Below, piece after piece: positions 46,493-55,169 of a stretch of 64,000 nt of DNA. The notes beneath the pieces were generated by a model. That model was given only the letters and a program-made list of their open reading frames with translations, was not told the origin of the DNA and did no database searches. The number at the start of each line of letters is the position of its first letter. Position 1 is the first letter of the stretch. A program made the translations under genes and the position numbers. Source of the stretch: Brevibacterium zhoupengii (GTDB taxonomy: Bacteria; Actinomycetota; Actinomycetes; Actinomycetales; Brevibacteriaceae); contig NZ_CP088298.1 in NCBI RefSeq assembly GCF_021117425.1, positions 1,116,001-1,180,000 of the forward strand. The letters are read 5' to 3'.

Positions 46493-47464
46493 ATGAAGAA
46501 GCGTGCACTATTCGCCGGCGCCCTTGCAGTCCCCGCGGCGGCCGGAATCTGGGGAGCGGTCATCGAACCGCACCTCTTCACGGTCCGGCGCCACACACTG
46601 CCGGTACTGCCCGCCGGAGCCAAGAGCATCCGAATGCTGCACGTCTCCGATCTGCATCTGGCTCCCTGGCAGAAACACAGAGCCGCATGGGTCAAAGCGC
46701 TGACCCGGCTGGAACCCGACGTGGTGGTCAACACCGGCGACAATCTCTCTGCTGACATCGTGCCCACCGTCCTCGATGTCTTCGCTGGGCTCCTCGACGT
46801 TCCCGGCGTCTTCGTCCTCGGCTCCAACGACTTCTTCTCACCCACGGCGAAGAACCCCGCGAAGTATCTGCGCTCACCCTCAGAGGTGAAGCACCGTAGT
46901 CAGCCCGACCTCGATGTCAGGGCCCTGATCCGCGGGTTCGAGGCGAGCAGCGTCGAGACAGGCAGCCACGTTTCGTCAGGTGACACGCCCGCCGCAACCC
47001 GTGGGTGGCATTTCCTCGACAATGCCGAGGCGAGTCTGACGATCAGGGGGACCAGGATCGATTTCTGTGGTCTCGGGGATTCCCACATCGACCGTGACCG
47101 AATCCAGCTAAGCGAGGGCCAGGGGCGCGGTCCGAGGGCGTACGACTACCCTCGGTTCGACCCTGCTGCCGGAGTGAAGGTGGGCGTCACACATGCGCCG
47201 TATTCACGCACCTTGGAGGCGTTCACCTCGGCGGGGGCCGATCTCATCATGACCGGACACACCCACGGGGGTCAGATTCGGGTCCCCTTCTGGGGAGCGC
47301 CGGTGACGAACTGCGACCTGGATAGGACACGCGCGAGAGGTGTCTTTCCGTATCGAAAATCTCTTGTCGAGATCTCTGCCGGCTTGGGTTTCTCGCCCTT
47401 CTCACCGGTGCGTTTCGCCTGCCGTCCCGAGGTCAGCCTGTTGACCTTGGTTCCCAGAGGCTGA
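46493..47464 (+). CDS. Metallophosphoesterase
   Basis: The 323-residue calcineurin-like enzyme starts at ATG 46493; TAGAGT ends 7 nt before it. A hydrophobic N-terminus suggests membrane association. Metal ligands are in LHVSDLHL, NTGDN, GSNDFF (Asp in place of the usual His-type GNHD), GVTHAP and GHTHGGQIR. It adjoins the class A PBP gene exactly as Rv3683 adjoins ponA2 in M. tuberculosis. Substrate unknown. Confidence 0.88.
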   Translation: MKKRALFAGALAVPAAAGIWGAVIEPHLFTVRRHTLPVLPAGAKSIRMLHVSDLHLAPWQKHRAAWVKALTRLEPDVVVNTGDNLSADIVPTVLDVFAGLLDVPGVFVLGSNDFFSPTAKNPAKYLRSPSEVKHRSQPDLDVRALIRGFEASSVETGSHVSSGDTPAATRGWHFLDNAEASLTIRGTRIDFCGLGDSHIDRDRIQLSEGQGRGPRAYDYPRFDPAAGVKVGVTHAPYSRTLEAFTSAGADLIMTGHTHGGQIRVPFWGAPVTNCDLDRTRARGVFPYRKSLVEISAGLGFSPFSPVRFACRPEVSLLTLVPRG

Positions 47465-47519
47465 CGTTCTCAACGGTTTTTGAGAATTTGCACAACTCGT
47501 ATTAGCTAAACTTGTTGGC

Positions 47520-49883
47520 ATGGTGTCTCCTGAGTCAAATCCGAATCCGACCAAGACGGGCGCGTTCCTCCAGTTCGTCGCCGTGAGCGCGGTGGCGGGA
47601 ATCGTCGCCGCCGGTCTTGCCATCCCCGGGGTCGGCGTCGCTACTGCCAGCGCAAACAGTGCCGTCGAGATCTTCAATTCGCTTCCCGCCACCCTGGAGA
47701 TCCAGGACCTGGGGGAGAAGTCGACGATGCTCGCCTCCGACGGATCGGAGATCGCAGAGTTCTACTGGCAGAACCGAGTCGAGGTGCCCCTCGATGAGAT
47801 CTCAGACCACATGCAGGACGCGACGATCGCAGTCGAGGACTACAGGTACTTCGAACACGGCGGCGTCGACATCGAAGGCATCGCCCGCGCGGCGGTGCAC
47901 AATATGGTGTCCTCGACGACCCAGGGCGGATCAACGCTGACTCAGCAGTATGTGAAGAACGTGCTCGCGGAGAACGCTCATGCCGAGCAGGACCGGGAAG
48001 GCGTGGAAGCGGCCAAAGAGTCGGAAGGCACGGCCGGCTATGCGCGTAAGCTGCGCGAAGCCAAACTTGCGGTGGCAGTTGAGAAGAAGTACGACAAGAA
48101 AGACATTCTCAACCGCTACATGAACATCAACAACTACTCCGGTTCGCCCAATGCCTACGGCGTGCAGGCGGCCGCCCACAAATACTGGGGCATCGACGCA
48201 AAGGACCTCAACATTCCGCAGTCGGCAATGCTCGCCGGCATTGTGCAGAACCCTTCTGCGTTCAACCCGCAGCGGTTCCCCGACCAGGTGAAGAAGCGCC
48301 GCAACACGGTGCTGGGGCAGATGCTCAAGTACGACCACATCACTCAGAAGGAATACGACAAGGCGGTCAAGACCGACCTCGACCTCGACCTGCATGAGAC
48401 ACCTAACGGCTGTACCTCGGCGAAGAGCAACGCGGAGTTCTTCTGCGACTACGTTGAGAACGTCATCAAGAACGACGAGACCTTCGGCGACACCGTCGAC
48501 GAACGCATTGCCTTCCTGCAGCGAGGCGGGCTGACGATCAAAACCAGCCTCAATCCAGACATTCAGAAGATCGCTGACAAAGAGGTCAAGAATCGTGTTC
48601 CCGTGGGCGACCCCTCGGGCGCCGGACACGCCCTGGTCACGATCGAACCGGGCACGGGTGAAGTCATCGCCATGGCTGAGAACCGCGAATACACGGTTGG
48701 TGAGGTCAAGAAGAACGAAAAGAACAAGAAGACCAGCATCAACTACACGGTGGACCGGAAACACAATGGCGGCGGCGGTTTCCAGGTCGGTTCGACGTGG
48801 AAGCCCTTCGTGCTGGCAACGTGGCTGAAATCCGGCCGCGGCCTCAACACCACGGTCAACGCTACGAAGCGCAACTTCCCGGCAAGTTCCTGGAAGTACG
48901 AGGGCTGTCCGAACATGGGCGGTGACTGGGACCCGAACAACGCCGGTGACGGTGAGGGCAAGGGCTCGATGACCGCGCTGGAAGCCACGAAGAAGTCCGT
49001 GAACACCGGCTACGCTGCCATGGGCAACCAGCTCAACATGTGCAAGGTCATGGACACGGCCATGGACTTGGGAATTCGCTACGGCAGCGGCGAGAAGCTG
49101 GACTTCAAGAACGAAGCTGGATTCATCCAGGCGCTGTCCCCGTCATCGATCCTGGGTACGACTGAGACCACTCCGATCGCGATGGCGGCAGCATTCGCCG
49201 CTTTCGCAAACGAAGGCGAGTTCTGCGGCCCGAAACCGATCCTGTCCATCAAGGACCGTTCAGGCAAGAAGCTCGATGTGCCGGGAGAAGGCTGTAAGCG
49301 AGTCCTCGACAAAGAGGTGGCCAAGGGCGTCGCCTATGCGCTGTCACAGACGTTCAACGGCGGTACGACCACTCAGTTGAAGATCGGTGTGCCAGCAGGT
49401 GCAAAGACCGGTACGACGAACTTCGACGTCGGCCACACCTGGTTGCTTGGGTTCACCAAGACGCTGGCGACTGCGGTCTGGACCGGTGACCCGGCTGGAA
49501 CGCGCGATTGGCGAAACAACAGCCAGGGCGCTGTCCGCGGACACGTCTACGGTGCCACGATCTCCGGCAAAACCTGGCAGGCCTATATGAGCCAGGCTGT
49601 CAAGGAGACGAAGGGCAACACCGGATTCCCCAAGCCGAGTTCCAAGTACATGGGCGGCGGCGGCAGCACCGGAGGCTCCGGCGGTGGCGGTGGCGGCACT
49701 GGCGGTGGCGGCACTGGCGGCGGCAACGGCGGCGGTGGTGGCACCGGCGGCGGTGGCGGCGGCAGTAACAACGGCGGCGGCAACGGCGGCGGAGGCGGCA
49801 GCAACAACGGCGGCGGTGGAGGCACCGGCGGCGATGGTGGCGGCGGAGGCGGAGACGAAGCTCCGGGCCTCGGCGGCAACTGA
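47520..49883 (+). CDS. Class A penicillin-binding protein (PonA2-like)
   Basis: The 787-residue bifunctional enzyme polymerises and cross-links peptidoglycan. A membrane helix (16-38) is followed by the glycosyltransferase domain with catalytic Glu in AVEDYRYFEHGGVD and QGGSTLTQQYVKN. The transpeptidase has the nucleophile in VGSTWKPF, SVN in KKSVNTGY and KTGTT. It ends in about 80 residues of Gly with Ser and Asn and lacks the PASTA domain often found in PonA2. TAAACT ends 7 nt before the ATG. Confidence 0.93.
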   Translation: MVSPESNPNPTKTGAFLQFVAVSAVAGIVAAGLAIPGVGVATASANSAVEIFNSLPATLEIQDLGEKSTMLASDGSEIAEFYWQNRVEVPLDEISDHMQDATIAVEDYRYFEHGGVDIEGIARAAVHNMVSSTTQGGSTLTQQYVKNVLAENAHAEQDREGVEAAKESEGTAGYARKLREAKLAVAVEKKYDKKDILNRYMNINNYSGSPNAYGVQAAAHKYWGIDAKDLNIPQSAMLAGIVQNPSAFNPQRFPDQVKKRRNTVLGQMLKYDHITQKEYDKAVKTDLDLDLHETPNGCTSAKSNAEFFCDYVENVIKNDETFGDTVDERIAFLQRGGLTIKTSLNPDIQKIADKEVKNRVPVGDPSGAGHALVTIEPGTGEVIAMAENREYTVGEVKKNEKNKKTSINYTVDRKHNGGGGFQVGSTWKPFVLATWLKSGRGLNTTVNATKRNFPASSWKYEGCPNMGGDWDPNNAGDGEGKGSMTALEATKKSVNTGYAAMGNQLNMCKVMDTAMDLGIRYGSGEKLDFKNEAGFIQALSPSSILGTTETTPIAMAAAFAAFANEGEFCGPKPILSIKDRSGKKLDVPGEGCKRVLDKEVAKGVAYALSQTFNGGTTTQLKIGVPAGAKTGTTNFDVGHTWLLGFTKTLATAVWTGDPAGTRDWRNNSQGAVRGHVYGATISGKTWQAYMSQAVKETKGNTGFPKPSSKYMGGGGSTGGSGGGGGGTGGGGTGGGNGGGGGTGGGGGGSNNGGGNGGGGGSNNGGGGGTGGDGGGGGGDEAPGLGGN
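49654..49860 (+). repeat. GGC/GGN codon repeat encoding poly-Gly tail
   Basis: Over 200 bp the sequence is almost wholly GGN codons with occasional ACC, AGT or AAC. It creates the flexible Gly-rich C-terminus of the PBP and an artefactual Pro-rich frame on the other strand. Confidence 0.85.
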
Positions 49884-49904
49884 GCGCCGGACATCCTGAG
49901 AATC

Positions 49905-49943
49905 AGCGGGGTGGGACGATCATGACGATCGTCCCACCCCGCT
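49905..49943 (+). terminator. Terminator of the PBP gene
   Basis: A perfect 17-bp stem (49905-49921 with 49927-49943) encloses a 5-nt loop, 21 bp after the stop. The remaining gap to 50128 holds no coding region; in mycobacteria whiB4 and two ATPase genes lie here. Confidence 0.85.
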
Positions 49944-50127
49944 CTCGTCGATCCATGCCTTTCATACAGTGACATGGGTGGCTGTAGGTGCACGGGTTCT
50001 CGGCTAGTGTTGGGAACGACAATGATTGCCGGTCGCGCACCCAAAGAACAATCGGCATTCGGTCCATGCAGACGCTCGTTCCGATGACGCATCGGGGACT
50101 CGGGCAGACAAAGACTCAAGGAGAATC

Positions 50128-50283
50128 ATGACCAAGTGGGAATACGTCACCGTGCCGCTCATCGTCCACGCGACGAAGCAGATCCTCGACCAGTGGGGCG
50201 AAGACGGCTACGAACTCGTCCAGGTTGTCCCGGGCCCCGATAACAACGGACTCGTGGCTTACCTCAAGCGTCCCAAGGCCTGA
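50128..50283 (+). CDS. DUF4177 small protein
   Basis: The 51-residue protein from ATG 50128 (after AAGGAG) reads MTKWEYVTVPLIVHATKQIL and ends YLKRPKA, the conserved actinobacterial DUF4177 found just before ridA. Longer in-frame starts upstream lack support. Function is unknown. Confidence 0.88.
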   Translation: MTKWEYVTVPLIVHATKQILDQWGEDGYELVQVVPGPDNNGLVAYLKRPKA

Positions 50284-50354
50284 ATCAGCACAGCCTGAGC
50301 ACCAGAACCTGAAGATCAGCCTGACCTGTCAACACCCCCGTCGAAGGAACCAAC

Positions 50355-50828
50355 ATGTCGAAGACCCTAGACCGCATTGCTGAACTCGGTCTCACCCTGC
50401 CAGATGTCGCCGCTCCTGCTGGCGTCTACGTCCCAGCACTGCGCACCGGCAACTACGTCTACACCTCCGGCCAACTGCCCGTCGTTGACGGAAAGCTGCC
50501 GGCGACGGGCCACATCGGCTCGGATGTCGATCTCGAGACCGGTTACGACCTGGCACGAACTGCAGGGCTCAATGCTCTCGCCGCGATCGCCGGCGTCATC
50601 GGCGATCTCGACAAGATAGTGCGTGTCGTCAAGGTCACCGGATTCGTCAACTCCGCTGATGACTTCACACAGCAGCCAGCCGTCATCAACGGCGTCTCCG
50701 AACTCTACGGCGAAATATTCGGCGACCGGGGCCAGCACACGCGCAGCGCGGTCGGCGTGAACACTCTTCCTCTCGGCACCCCCGTCGAGGTCGAGGTCGT
50801 CGTCGAGGTCGAGGACGATGCCGCTTAG
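50355..50828 (+). CDS. RidA family protein
   Basis: The 157-residue protein of the YjgF/RidA family shows GNYVYTSGQLPVVDGKLPAT and ends with VNTLPLGTPVEVEVVVEVED. It may deaminate reactive enamines, but the family Arg that defines true RidA lies in a divergent region here (HTRSAVGVNTLP), so it may be another RidA subgroup. It is linked by overlap to the NUDIX-like gene. Confidence 0.88.
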   Translation: MSKTLDRIAELGLTLPDVAAPAGVYVPALRTGNYVYTSGQLPVVDGKLPATGHIGSDVDLETGYDLARTAGLNALAAIAGVIGDLDKIVRVVKVTGFVNSADDFTQQPAVINGVSELYGEIFGDRGQHTRSAVGVNTLPLGTPVEVEVVVEVEDDAA

Positions 50829-51795
50829 CGGACGGACCCTGCCCGTCTCGTCGGAGCTGCGTTGGCTTTTGGACCAATGGCAGTCCGACGGGCGGTTCCC
50901 GGTTCCCGAAGCTCCCCGACCCGCCTCGGCGATCGTATTGATCAGGGACTCACTGGAAGGTGTGGAAACCTTCATCACTCGGCAGCTTGATGCCAGGGGA
51001 ATCGAGGATCGCAACCGGCTGGCCTACCCGGTCAGCAACTTACGCCCCGGCGACCTGCGTAGCCTGCCTCTTGCCGGATGGAATTCAGCCCGCTGCGCGC
51101 GGACACTGAGCATCGACAATAAGTCACGGGCACTGCACCACTTCTCGGCCGCGGCCCGCATCTCATTCGCCGCTGCAGGCGTCCTGTTGGCCGAGGACGT
51201 CGACCGGGACATTGTGGCCACACCACAGACGGATTGGCGCGGAACACGGGCGCGACTGTTCTCCAGCGAGATCTCCTGGTCCCAGATCCTGCGCGAACGT
51301 GATCTCAGACTGCGACCGGATCTGTGCAAACCATGGCTGCGGTGGATCAACACAGCGACCCAGCTGCACCGCTTCGACACCACATTCTTCTTGGCCACAG
51401 TGCCGTTTGGACAGGACATCGACTTCCTGTCCCCGAACGAGACGTCCGGAGGATGGAAACGACCCCAGGAGATCCTCGCTGACGCAGGTGGGGATCCCGA
51501 CCGGATCAGCGCGAGCACACGGCTGATCGCGGAGAGTCTGGTGGATGTGCCCAGCGTCGGAGCGGCCATGGCCCAGGTGCGTGACCTGCACCCGCTGCGG
51601 CCCGAGGTCACCAACGACGACGGCGAATGGCGTGTCGTCATCCATCCCGGACGCGACCTCTACCGCAAGGGCACCCTGCGCGACTATGCAGTAGCCGTCG
51701 GTGACGACGAGAACGACCAGAGCCCAGGGTTTCTGTCCCTGAGCGACGATGATGACAACGCCGAAACCGGCGAGGAGGAGACAGAGGACTCATGA
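50818..51795 (+). CDS. NUDIX-fold protein with degenerate Nudix box
   Basis: The 325-residue protein resembles the NUDT19-like hydrolases that occupy this operon position in other Actinobacteria, but the Nudix box has lost its catalytic acids. Where REx-FEEAGVLLA is expected it reads ARISFAAAGVLLAED, so all three Glu of REUxEE are replaced. Flanking structure (RPASAIVLIRD at the N-terminus) is kept. It overlaps ridA by 11 bp and the MBL gene by 4 bp, so it is still expressed with them. It is probably a non-hydrolytic binding protein. Confidence 0.78.
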   Translation: MPLSGRTLPVSSELRWLLDQWQSDGRFPVPEAPRPASAIVLIRDSLEGVETFITRQLDARGIEDRNRLAYPVSNLRPGDLRSLPLAGWNSARCARTLSIDNKSRALHHFSAAARISFAAAGVLLAEDVDRDIVATPQTDWRGTRARLFSSEISWSQILRERDLRLRPDLCKPWLRWINTATQLHRFDTTFFLATVPFGQDIDFLSPNETSGGWKRPQEILADAGGDPDRISASTRLIAESLVDVPSVGAAMAQVRDLHPLRPEVTNDDGEWRVVIHPGRDLYRKGTLRDYAVAVGDDENDQSPGFLSLSDDDDNAETGEEETEDS

Positions 51796-52559
51796 GGATC
51801 CGCGCGAACAATCCGTCCCCGATGACGTTGACGGGCACCAACACCTACGTCATCAATTCGGCTGATGACACTTCGTCGGTGCTCATCGATCCCGGTCCTG
51901 AAATGGCCGAACACCGGGACAACTTCATGTCCGAGATCGGTGATCGAACGCTGACGGCCATCATCCTCACCCATCAGCACGCCGACCACTCGGAGATGCT
52001 CGGCAGTGTGGAGCAGTGGGCACCGGGCGTGCCTGTGTACTCAGTGCTTGAGAAATTCAGCCGTCTGACACCTCCTGTGATCGATGGTGACAGGATCGCA
52101 TTCGGCACTGACACCACCGATGCCCTAGAAGTCGTAGCAACGCCAGGTCACACGATGGACAGCATCAGTCTCATCCATGATCACGTGCTCTACAGCGGCG
52201 ACACGGTCCTGGGGGAGGGGACGACGATCGTCACCCACCCCGAAGGGTCTCTGCGCGACTACCTGGAGTCACTCGACCGTCTGCTGCGTCTGCTAGACGA
52301 GGGGCGCTATTCCACCATCGAGCCCGCACACGGTCCCAGCATCGAATCCCCGGCCCAAGTGCTCGAGTACTACCGCAGCCATCGCCTCGAACGCATCGAG
52401 CAGGTCAGAGCCGCCCTGGATCAGGGAGCAGCGAGCGCCACCGAAGTCTGCGACATCGTCTACCACGATGTCGACCCGAGCGTCCGCGGAGCAGCCGAAC
52501 AGATCGTGCGGGCTCAGCTGAACTACCTCGGAGCCCTCGCCGAGGGCGACCAAGGGTGA
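51792..52559 (+). CDS. MBL-fold metallohydrolase (LACTB2-like)
   Basis: The 255-residue enzyme has the motif THQHADHSEM, a variant of HxHxDH in which all three metal ligands are present, plus VVATPGHTMDS and YSGDTVLGEG. A C-terminal winged region contains YRSHRLERIEQVRAAL, typical of the LACTB2/ribonuclease-like subgroup. It ends the ridA-NUDIX-MBL unit and is followed by a bidirectional terminator. Confidence 0.9.
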   Translation: MRIRANNPSPMTLTGTNTYVINSADDTSSVLIDPGPEMAEHRDNFMSEIGDRTLTAIILTHQHADHSEMLGSVEQWAPGVPVYSVLEKFSRLTPPVIDGDRIAFGTDTTDALEVVATPGHTMDSISLIHDHVLYSGDTVLGEGTTIVTHPEGSLRDYLESLDRLLRLLDEGRYSTIEPAHGPSIESPAQVLEYYRSHRLERIEQVRAALDQGAASATEVCDIVYHDVDPSVRGAAEQIVRAQLNYLGALAEGDQG

Positions 52560-52591
52560 GGCACTCCCTGTGAGGGCAGATATTTGAGGCA

Positions 52592-52632
52592 ATACGAACG
52601 CCCAGGCACAGAGTGTGCCTGGGCGTTCGTAT
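52592..52632. terminator. 19-bp perfect bidirectional terminator
   Basis: The arms 52592-52610 and 52614-52632 pair perfectly around a 3-nt loop between the convergent MBL and crp genes. The stem carries ATAC/GTAT ends. Confidence 0.88.
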
Positions 52633-52674
52633 CACGTGCGCGTTTCAGTGGCTCGGCAGCCGCTGCGCAGTGGC

Positions 52675-53352
52675 TCAGCGGGCGCGGTTGCGCATGCGCT
52701 CCATGTCGAGGATGACGACAGAGCGAGCCTCGAGACGGATGAAGCCACGAGCTGCGAAGTCGGCCAGAGCCTTGTTCACGGTCTCACGCGAGGCACCGAC
52801 GAGCTGCGCGAGCTCTTCCTGCGTCAGGTCGTGAGCAACGAGGACACCGTCGGGTGCCGGCTTCGAGAAGCGAGAGGCAAGGTCCAGCAGCGCCTTGGCA
52901 ACACGACCGGGAACATCGGAGAACACGAGGTCACCAACGGTCTCGTTGGTCCGGCGCAGACGCTGAGCCAGAGCCTTGAGCAGGTTCATCGCCGCACGCG
53001 GGCGCTCATCGAGCCACGTCGTGAGATCCTCGTGCTTGAGGCTGAGCAGCTCGGACTGAGAGACAGCGGTGACGGAGGTCGAGCGTGGGCCCGGATCGAA
53101 GAGGCTGAGCTCACCGATGATCTCGCCCGGTCCGATGACCGAGAGCAGATTTTCGCGGCCGTCGGAGGACTCGCGGCCGATCTTGAGCTTGCCGCTGGAG
53201 ACGATATAGAGTTCGTCGCCGGCATCGCCCTCGTGGAAAAGCACGGTTCCCCGACGGAGACTCCGCGGGTTCATGAACTTCATCAATGCGCTTGTCGCCT
53301 CATCGTCCAAACCTGCGAAGAGCGTGGCGCCCCGCACAACTTCAATATCCAC
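52675..53352 (-). CDS. crp: Crp/Fnr family transcriptional regulator (GlxR/Rv3676-like)
   Basis: The 225-residue cAMP-type regulator has the nucleotide-binding domain with GEIIGELSLFDPGPRSTSVTA, a long dimer helix and a C-terminal HTH with LTQEELAQLVGASRETVNKA. The position beside nth and the sequence match the global actinobacterial Crp. It begins only 246 bp from the divergent nth gene. A Crp-like half-palindrome pair lies upstream of acs in this window. Confidence 0.94.
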   Translation of the reverse strand: MDIEVVRGATLFAGLDDEATSALMKFMNPRSLRRGTVLFHEGDAGDELYIVSSGKLKIGRESSDGRENLLSVIGPGEIIGELSLFDPGPRSTSVTAVSQSELLSLKHEDLTTWLDERPRAAMNLLKALAQRLRRTNETVGDLVFSDVPGRVAKALLDLASRFSKPAPDGVLVAHDLTQEELAQLVGASRETVNKALADFAARGFIRLEARSVVILDMERMRNRAR

Positions 53353-53477
53353 TGTGTCCTCCTTGTCGTGGTAATCACAGATAAATCTACCTGGTCAACG
53401 GTGCTGATACCAGCAAAGGCGCCGGAGTTTGCGGCATTAGTGCAAAACAAGGGGTTTTGCTTGCGTTTCCTCCACCC

Positions 53478-53561
53478 TCGCCGAGGTGGGCCACGGTTGC
53501 GTATGGACGATCCCGTTCGCCGGGAAAGGGCACACCCACCTCGGCGATGTGAGGCACGCAA
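53478..53561. repeat. Interleaved inverted repeats between crp and nth
   Basis: TCGCCGAGGTGGG (53478-53490) is perfectly inverted at 53535-53547. A second inverted pair, GTTGCGT (53496-53502) and ACGCAAC (53555-53561), is interleaved with it so both stems cannot form at once without a pseudoknot. The first arm contains the recurrent 10-mer GCCGAGGTGG in both orientations. Its role is unknown. Confidence 0.6.
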
Positions 53562-53598
53562 CTGCGCAAATCAGGGGCACGGATTAGGATGGTGAGTC

Positions 53599-54339
53599 GT
53601 GTTGACGGTGGCAGAGAAGAGTGCGCGGAAGTTCGCGAAGGAAACCTCATTGGGCAAGACCCGACGGGCGAGGAAGATTCATCGCATCCTCGCCGAGGTG
53701 TACCCGAACGCGAAATGTGAACTCGACTTCGAGACCCCGTTCCAGCTCCTCATCGCGACCGTCCTATCTGCGCAGACCACTGACATCCGGGTCAACGCGG
53801 TGACGCCGGGACTGTTCTCTGTCTTCCCTGACGCGCACAGTCTGGCGGTGGCCAACCTCATCGAGGTCGAGGAGCTCATCCACTCGACGGGCTTCTATCG
53901 GGCGAAGGCCCGCAACATCGTCAAACTCGCGAACGAACTTGTCGACACCTACGACGGCGAGGTCCCCAACTCTTTGGACAGGCTCGTCAAGCTCGCCGGA
54001 GTCGGCCGCAAGACAGCGAACGTGGTGCTCGGAAACGCCTTCGACACCCCGGGCCTGACCGTGGACACGCACATGGGGCGCTTGGCGCGCAGACTCGGGT
54101 GGACCGAAGAGGACGACCCGGTCAAGGCCGAACATGAGATCGCGGCCCTATTCCCGAAGAAGGATCTCACTCTGCTCTCCCACAGGGTCATCTTCCACGG
54201 GCGACGCATCTGCCACTCGCGCAGGCCCGCCTGTGGAGCCTGCCCATTGATGGCTCTGTGTCCCTCGTTCGGGGTGGGAGAACTCGATCCGGAGAAGGCG
54301 CGGGCAATGTTGCGTTTTGAAATGGCGCCCCAGGCATGA
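53599..54339 (+). CDS. nth: Endonuclease III
   Basis: The 246-residue bifunctional DNA glycosylase/AP lyase has the helix-hairpin-helix LVKLAGVGRKTANVVLG with catalytic Lys, Asp in VDTHMGRLARRL and a C-terminal 4Fe-4S cluster (CHSRRPACGACPLMALC). It begins at GTG 53599, with TAGGAT 8 nt upstream. It overlaps the following NUDIX gene by 4 bp, as in mycobacteria apart from the missing TlpA gene. Confidence 0.95.
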   Translation: MLTVAEKSARKFAKETSLGKTRRARKIHRILAEVYPNAKCELDFETPFQLLIATVLSAQTTDIRVNAVTPGLFSVFPDAHSLAVANLIEVEELIHSTGFYRAKARNIVKLANELVDTYDGEVPNSLDRLVKLAGVGRKTANVVLGNAFDTPGLTVDTHMGRLARRLGWTEEDDPVKAEHEIAALFPKKDLTLLSHRVIFHGRRICHSRRPACGACPLMALCPSFGVGELDPEKARAMLRFEMAPQA

Positions 54340-55112
54340 GCGCCGACGCGAGTGAACATCGACAGGTAGGACCCAACTCGACTGGGCAGGCCCCAGTTCA
54401 GGCCGCAGATGTCCGTGAGGTCGTCCATGACCAGACGCTGCGGACTCAGCTGGAGAATCTGGCAGCGTCGAACGGTTCACCAGAGTGGCTGCGACGCTCG
54501 CCGGCACCGGACGATGATTCGGTGCGAGACGCGGCGGTTCTCATGCTCTTCGGCAGGGGAGGCCAGCCGCGCACGGACGCCGGTCGAGTCGAGTCATCAC
54601 GCTTGGCAGATTTCGGTGTCGACGATGTTGACATCGTCTTGCTGCAACGGGCGAGCACACTGCGCAACCACCCAGGTCAAGTGGCGTTTCCCGGTGGCGG
54701 ACGGGACCCGGAAGACGACTCCCTGGTCGCCGCAGCCCTGCGTGAAGCCCAGGAAGAAGCCGGGATCGTGCCCGCGACGGTCGACGTGCTCGGACAGATG
54801 GATCCGCTCTACATTCCTGTCAGTAGGTTCCAGGTCACTCCAGTCATCGGATACTGGGCCCAGCCCGGCGCAGTTCGGGTGATGGACAAATCGGAGTCCT
54901 ACTCCGTCTACCGGGTCTCTGTTGCCGACCTGGTGGCACCTGCCAATCGGGGCACGTTCTCACGACCGGACCTGAAGATCACGACACCGGCCTTCGACGT
55001 CGGAGTTCTCAAGGTGTGGGGCTTCACCGCAGGCATCCTCGACTTTGCTCTCGACCATCTCGGCTGGGCCGGGGACTGGGACCGCGACGCACACATCGAC
55101 ATCGACTTCTGA
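54336..55112 (+). CDS. NUDIX hydrolase, coenzyme A pyrophosphatase type
   Basis: The 258-residue protein has an intact Nudix box (GGGRDPEDDSLVAAALREAQ, then EEAGI) preceded by the RNHPGQVAFPGG motif of NUDT7/8-like CoA diphosphatases. It is co-translated with nth. This intact box contrasts with the degenerate one at 50818-51795. Confidence 0.9.
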   Translation: MSADASEHRQVGPNSTGQAPVQAADVREVVHDQTLRTQLENLAASNGSPEWLRRSPAPDDDSVRDAAVLMLFGRGGQPRTDAGRVESSRLADFGVDDVDIVLLQRASTLRNHPGQVAFPGGGRDPEDDSLVAAALREAQEEAGIVPATVDVLGQMDPLYIPVSRFQVTPVIGYWAQPGAVRVMDKSESYSVYRVSVADLVAPANRGTFSRPDLKITTPAFDVGVLKVWGFTAGILDFALDHLGWAGDWDRDAHIDIDF

Positions 55113-55169
55113 CCAGGGGGAACGCCTGCGAAGAATGTCGTGTCAGTAGCGAAAGCTAGCCTGATGGGT

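Noticed and set aside
49583..50119. Pro-rich 178-codon frame on the minus strand
   Set aside because: It is the complement of the poly-Gly tail of the PBP and has no other support.
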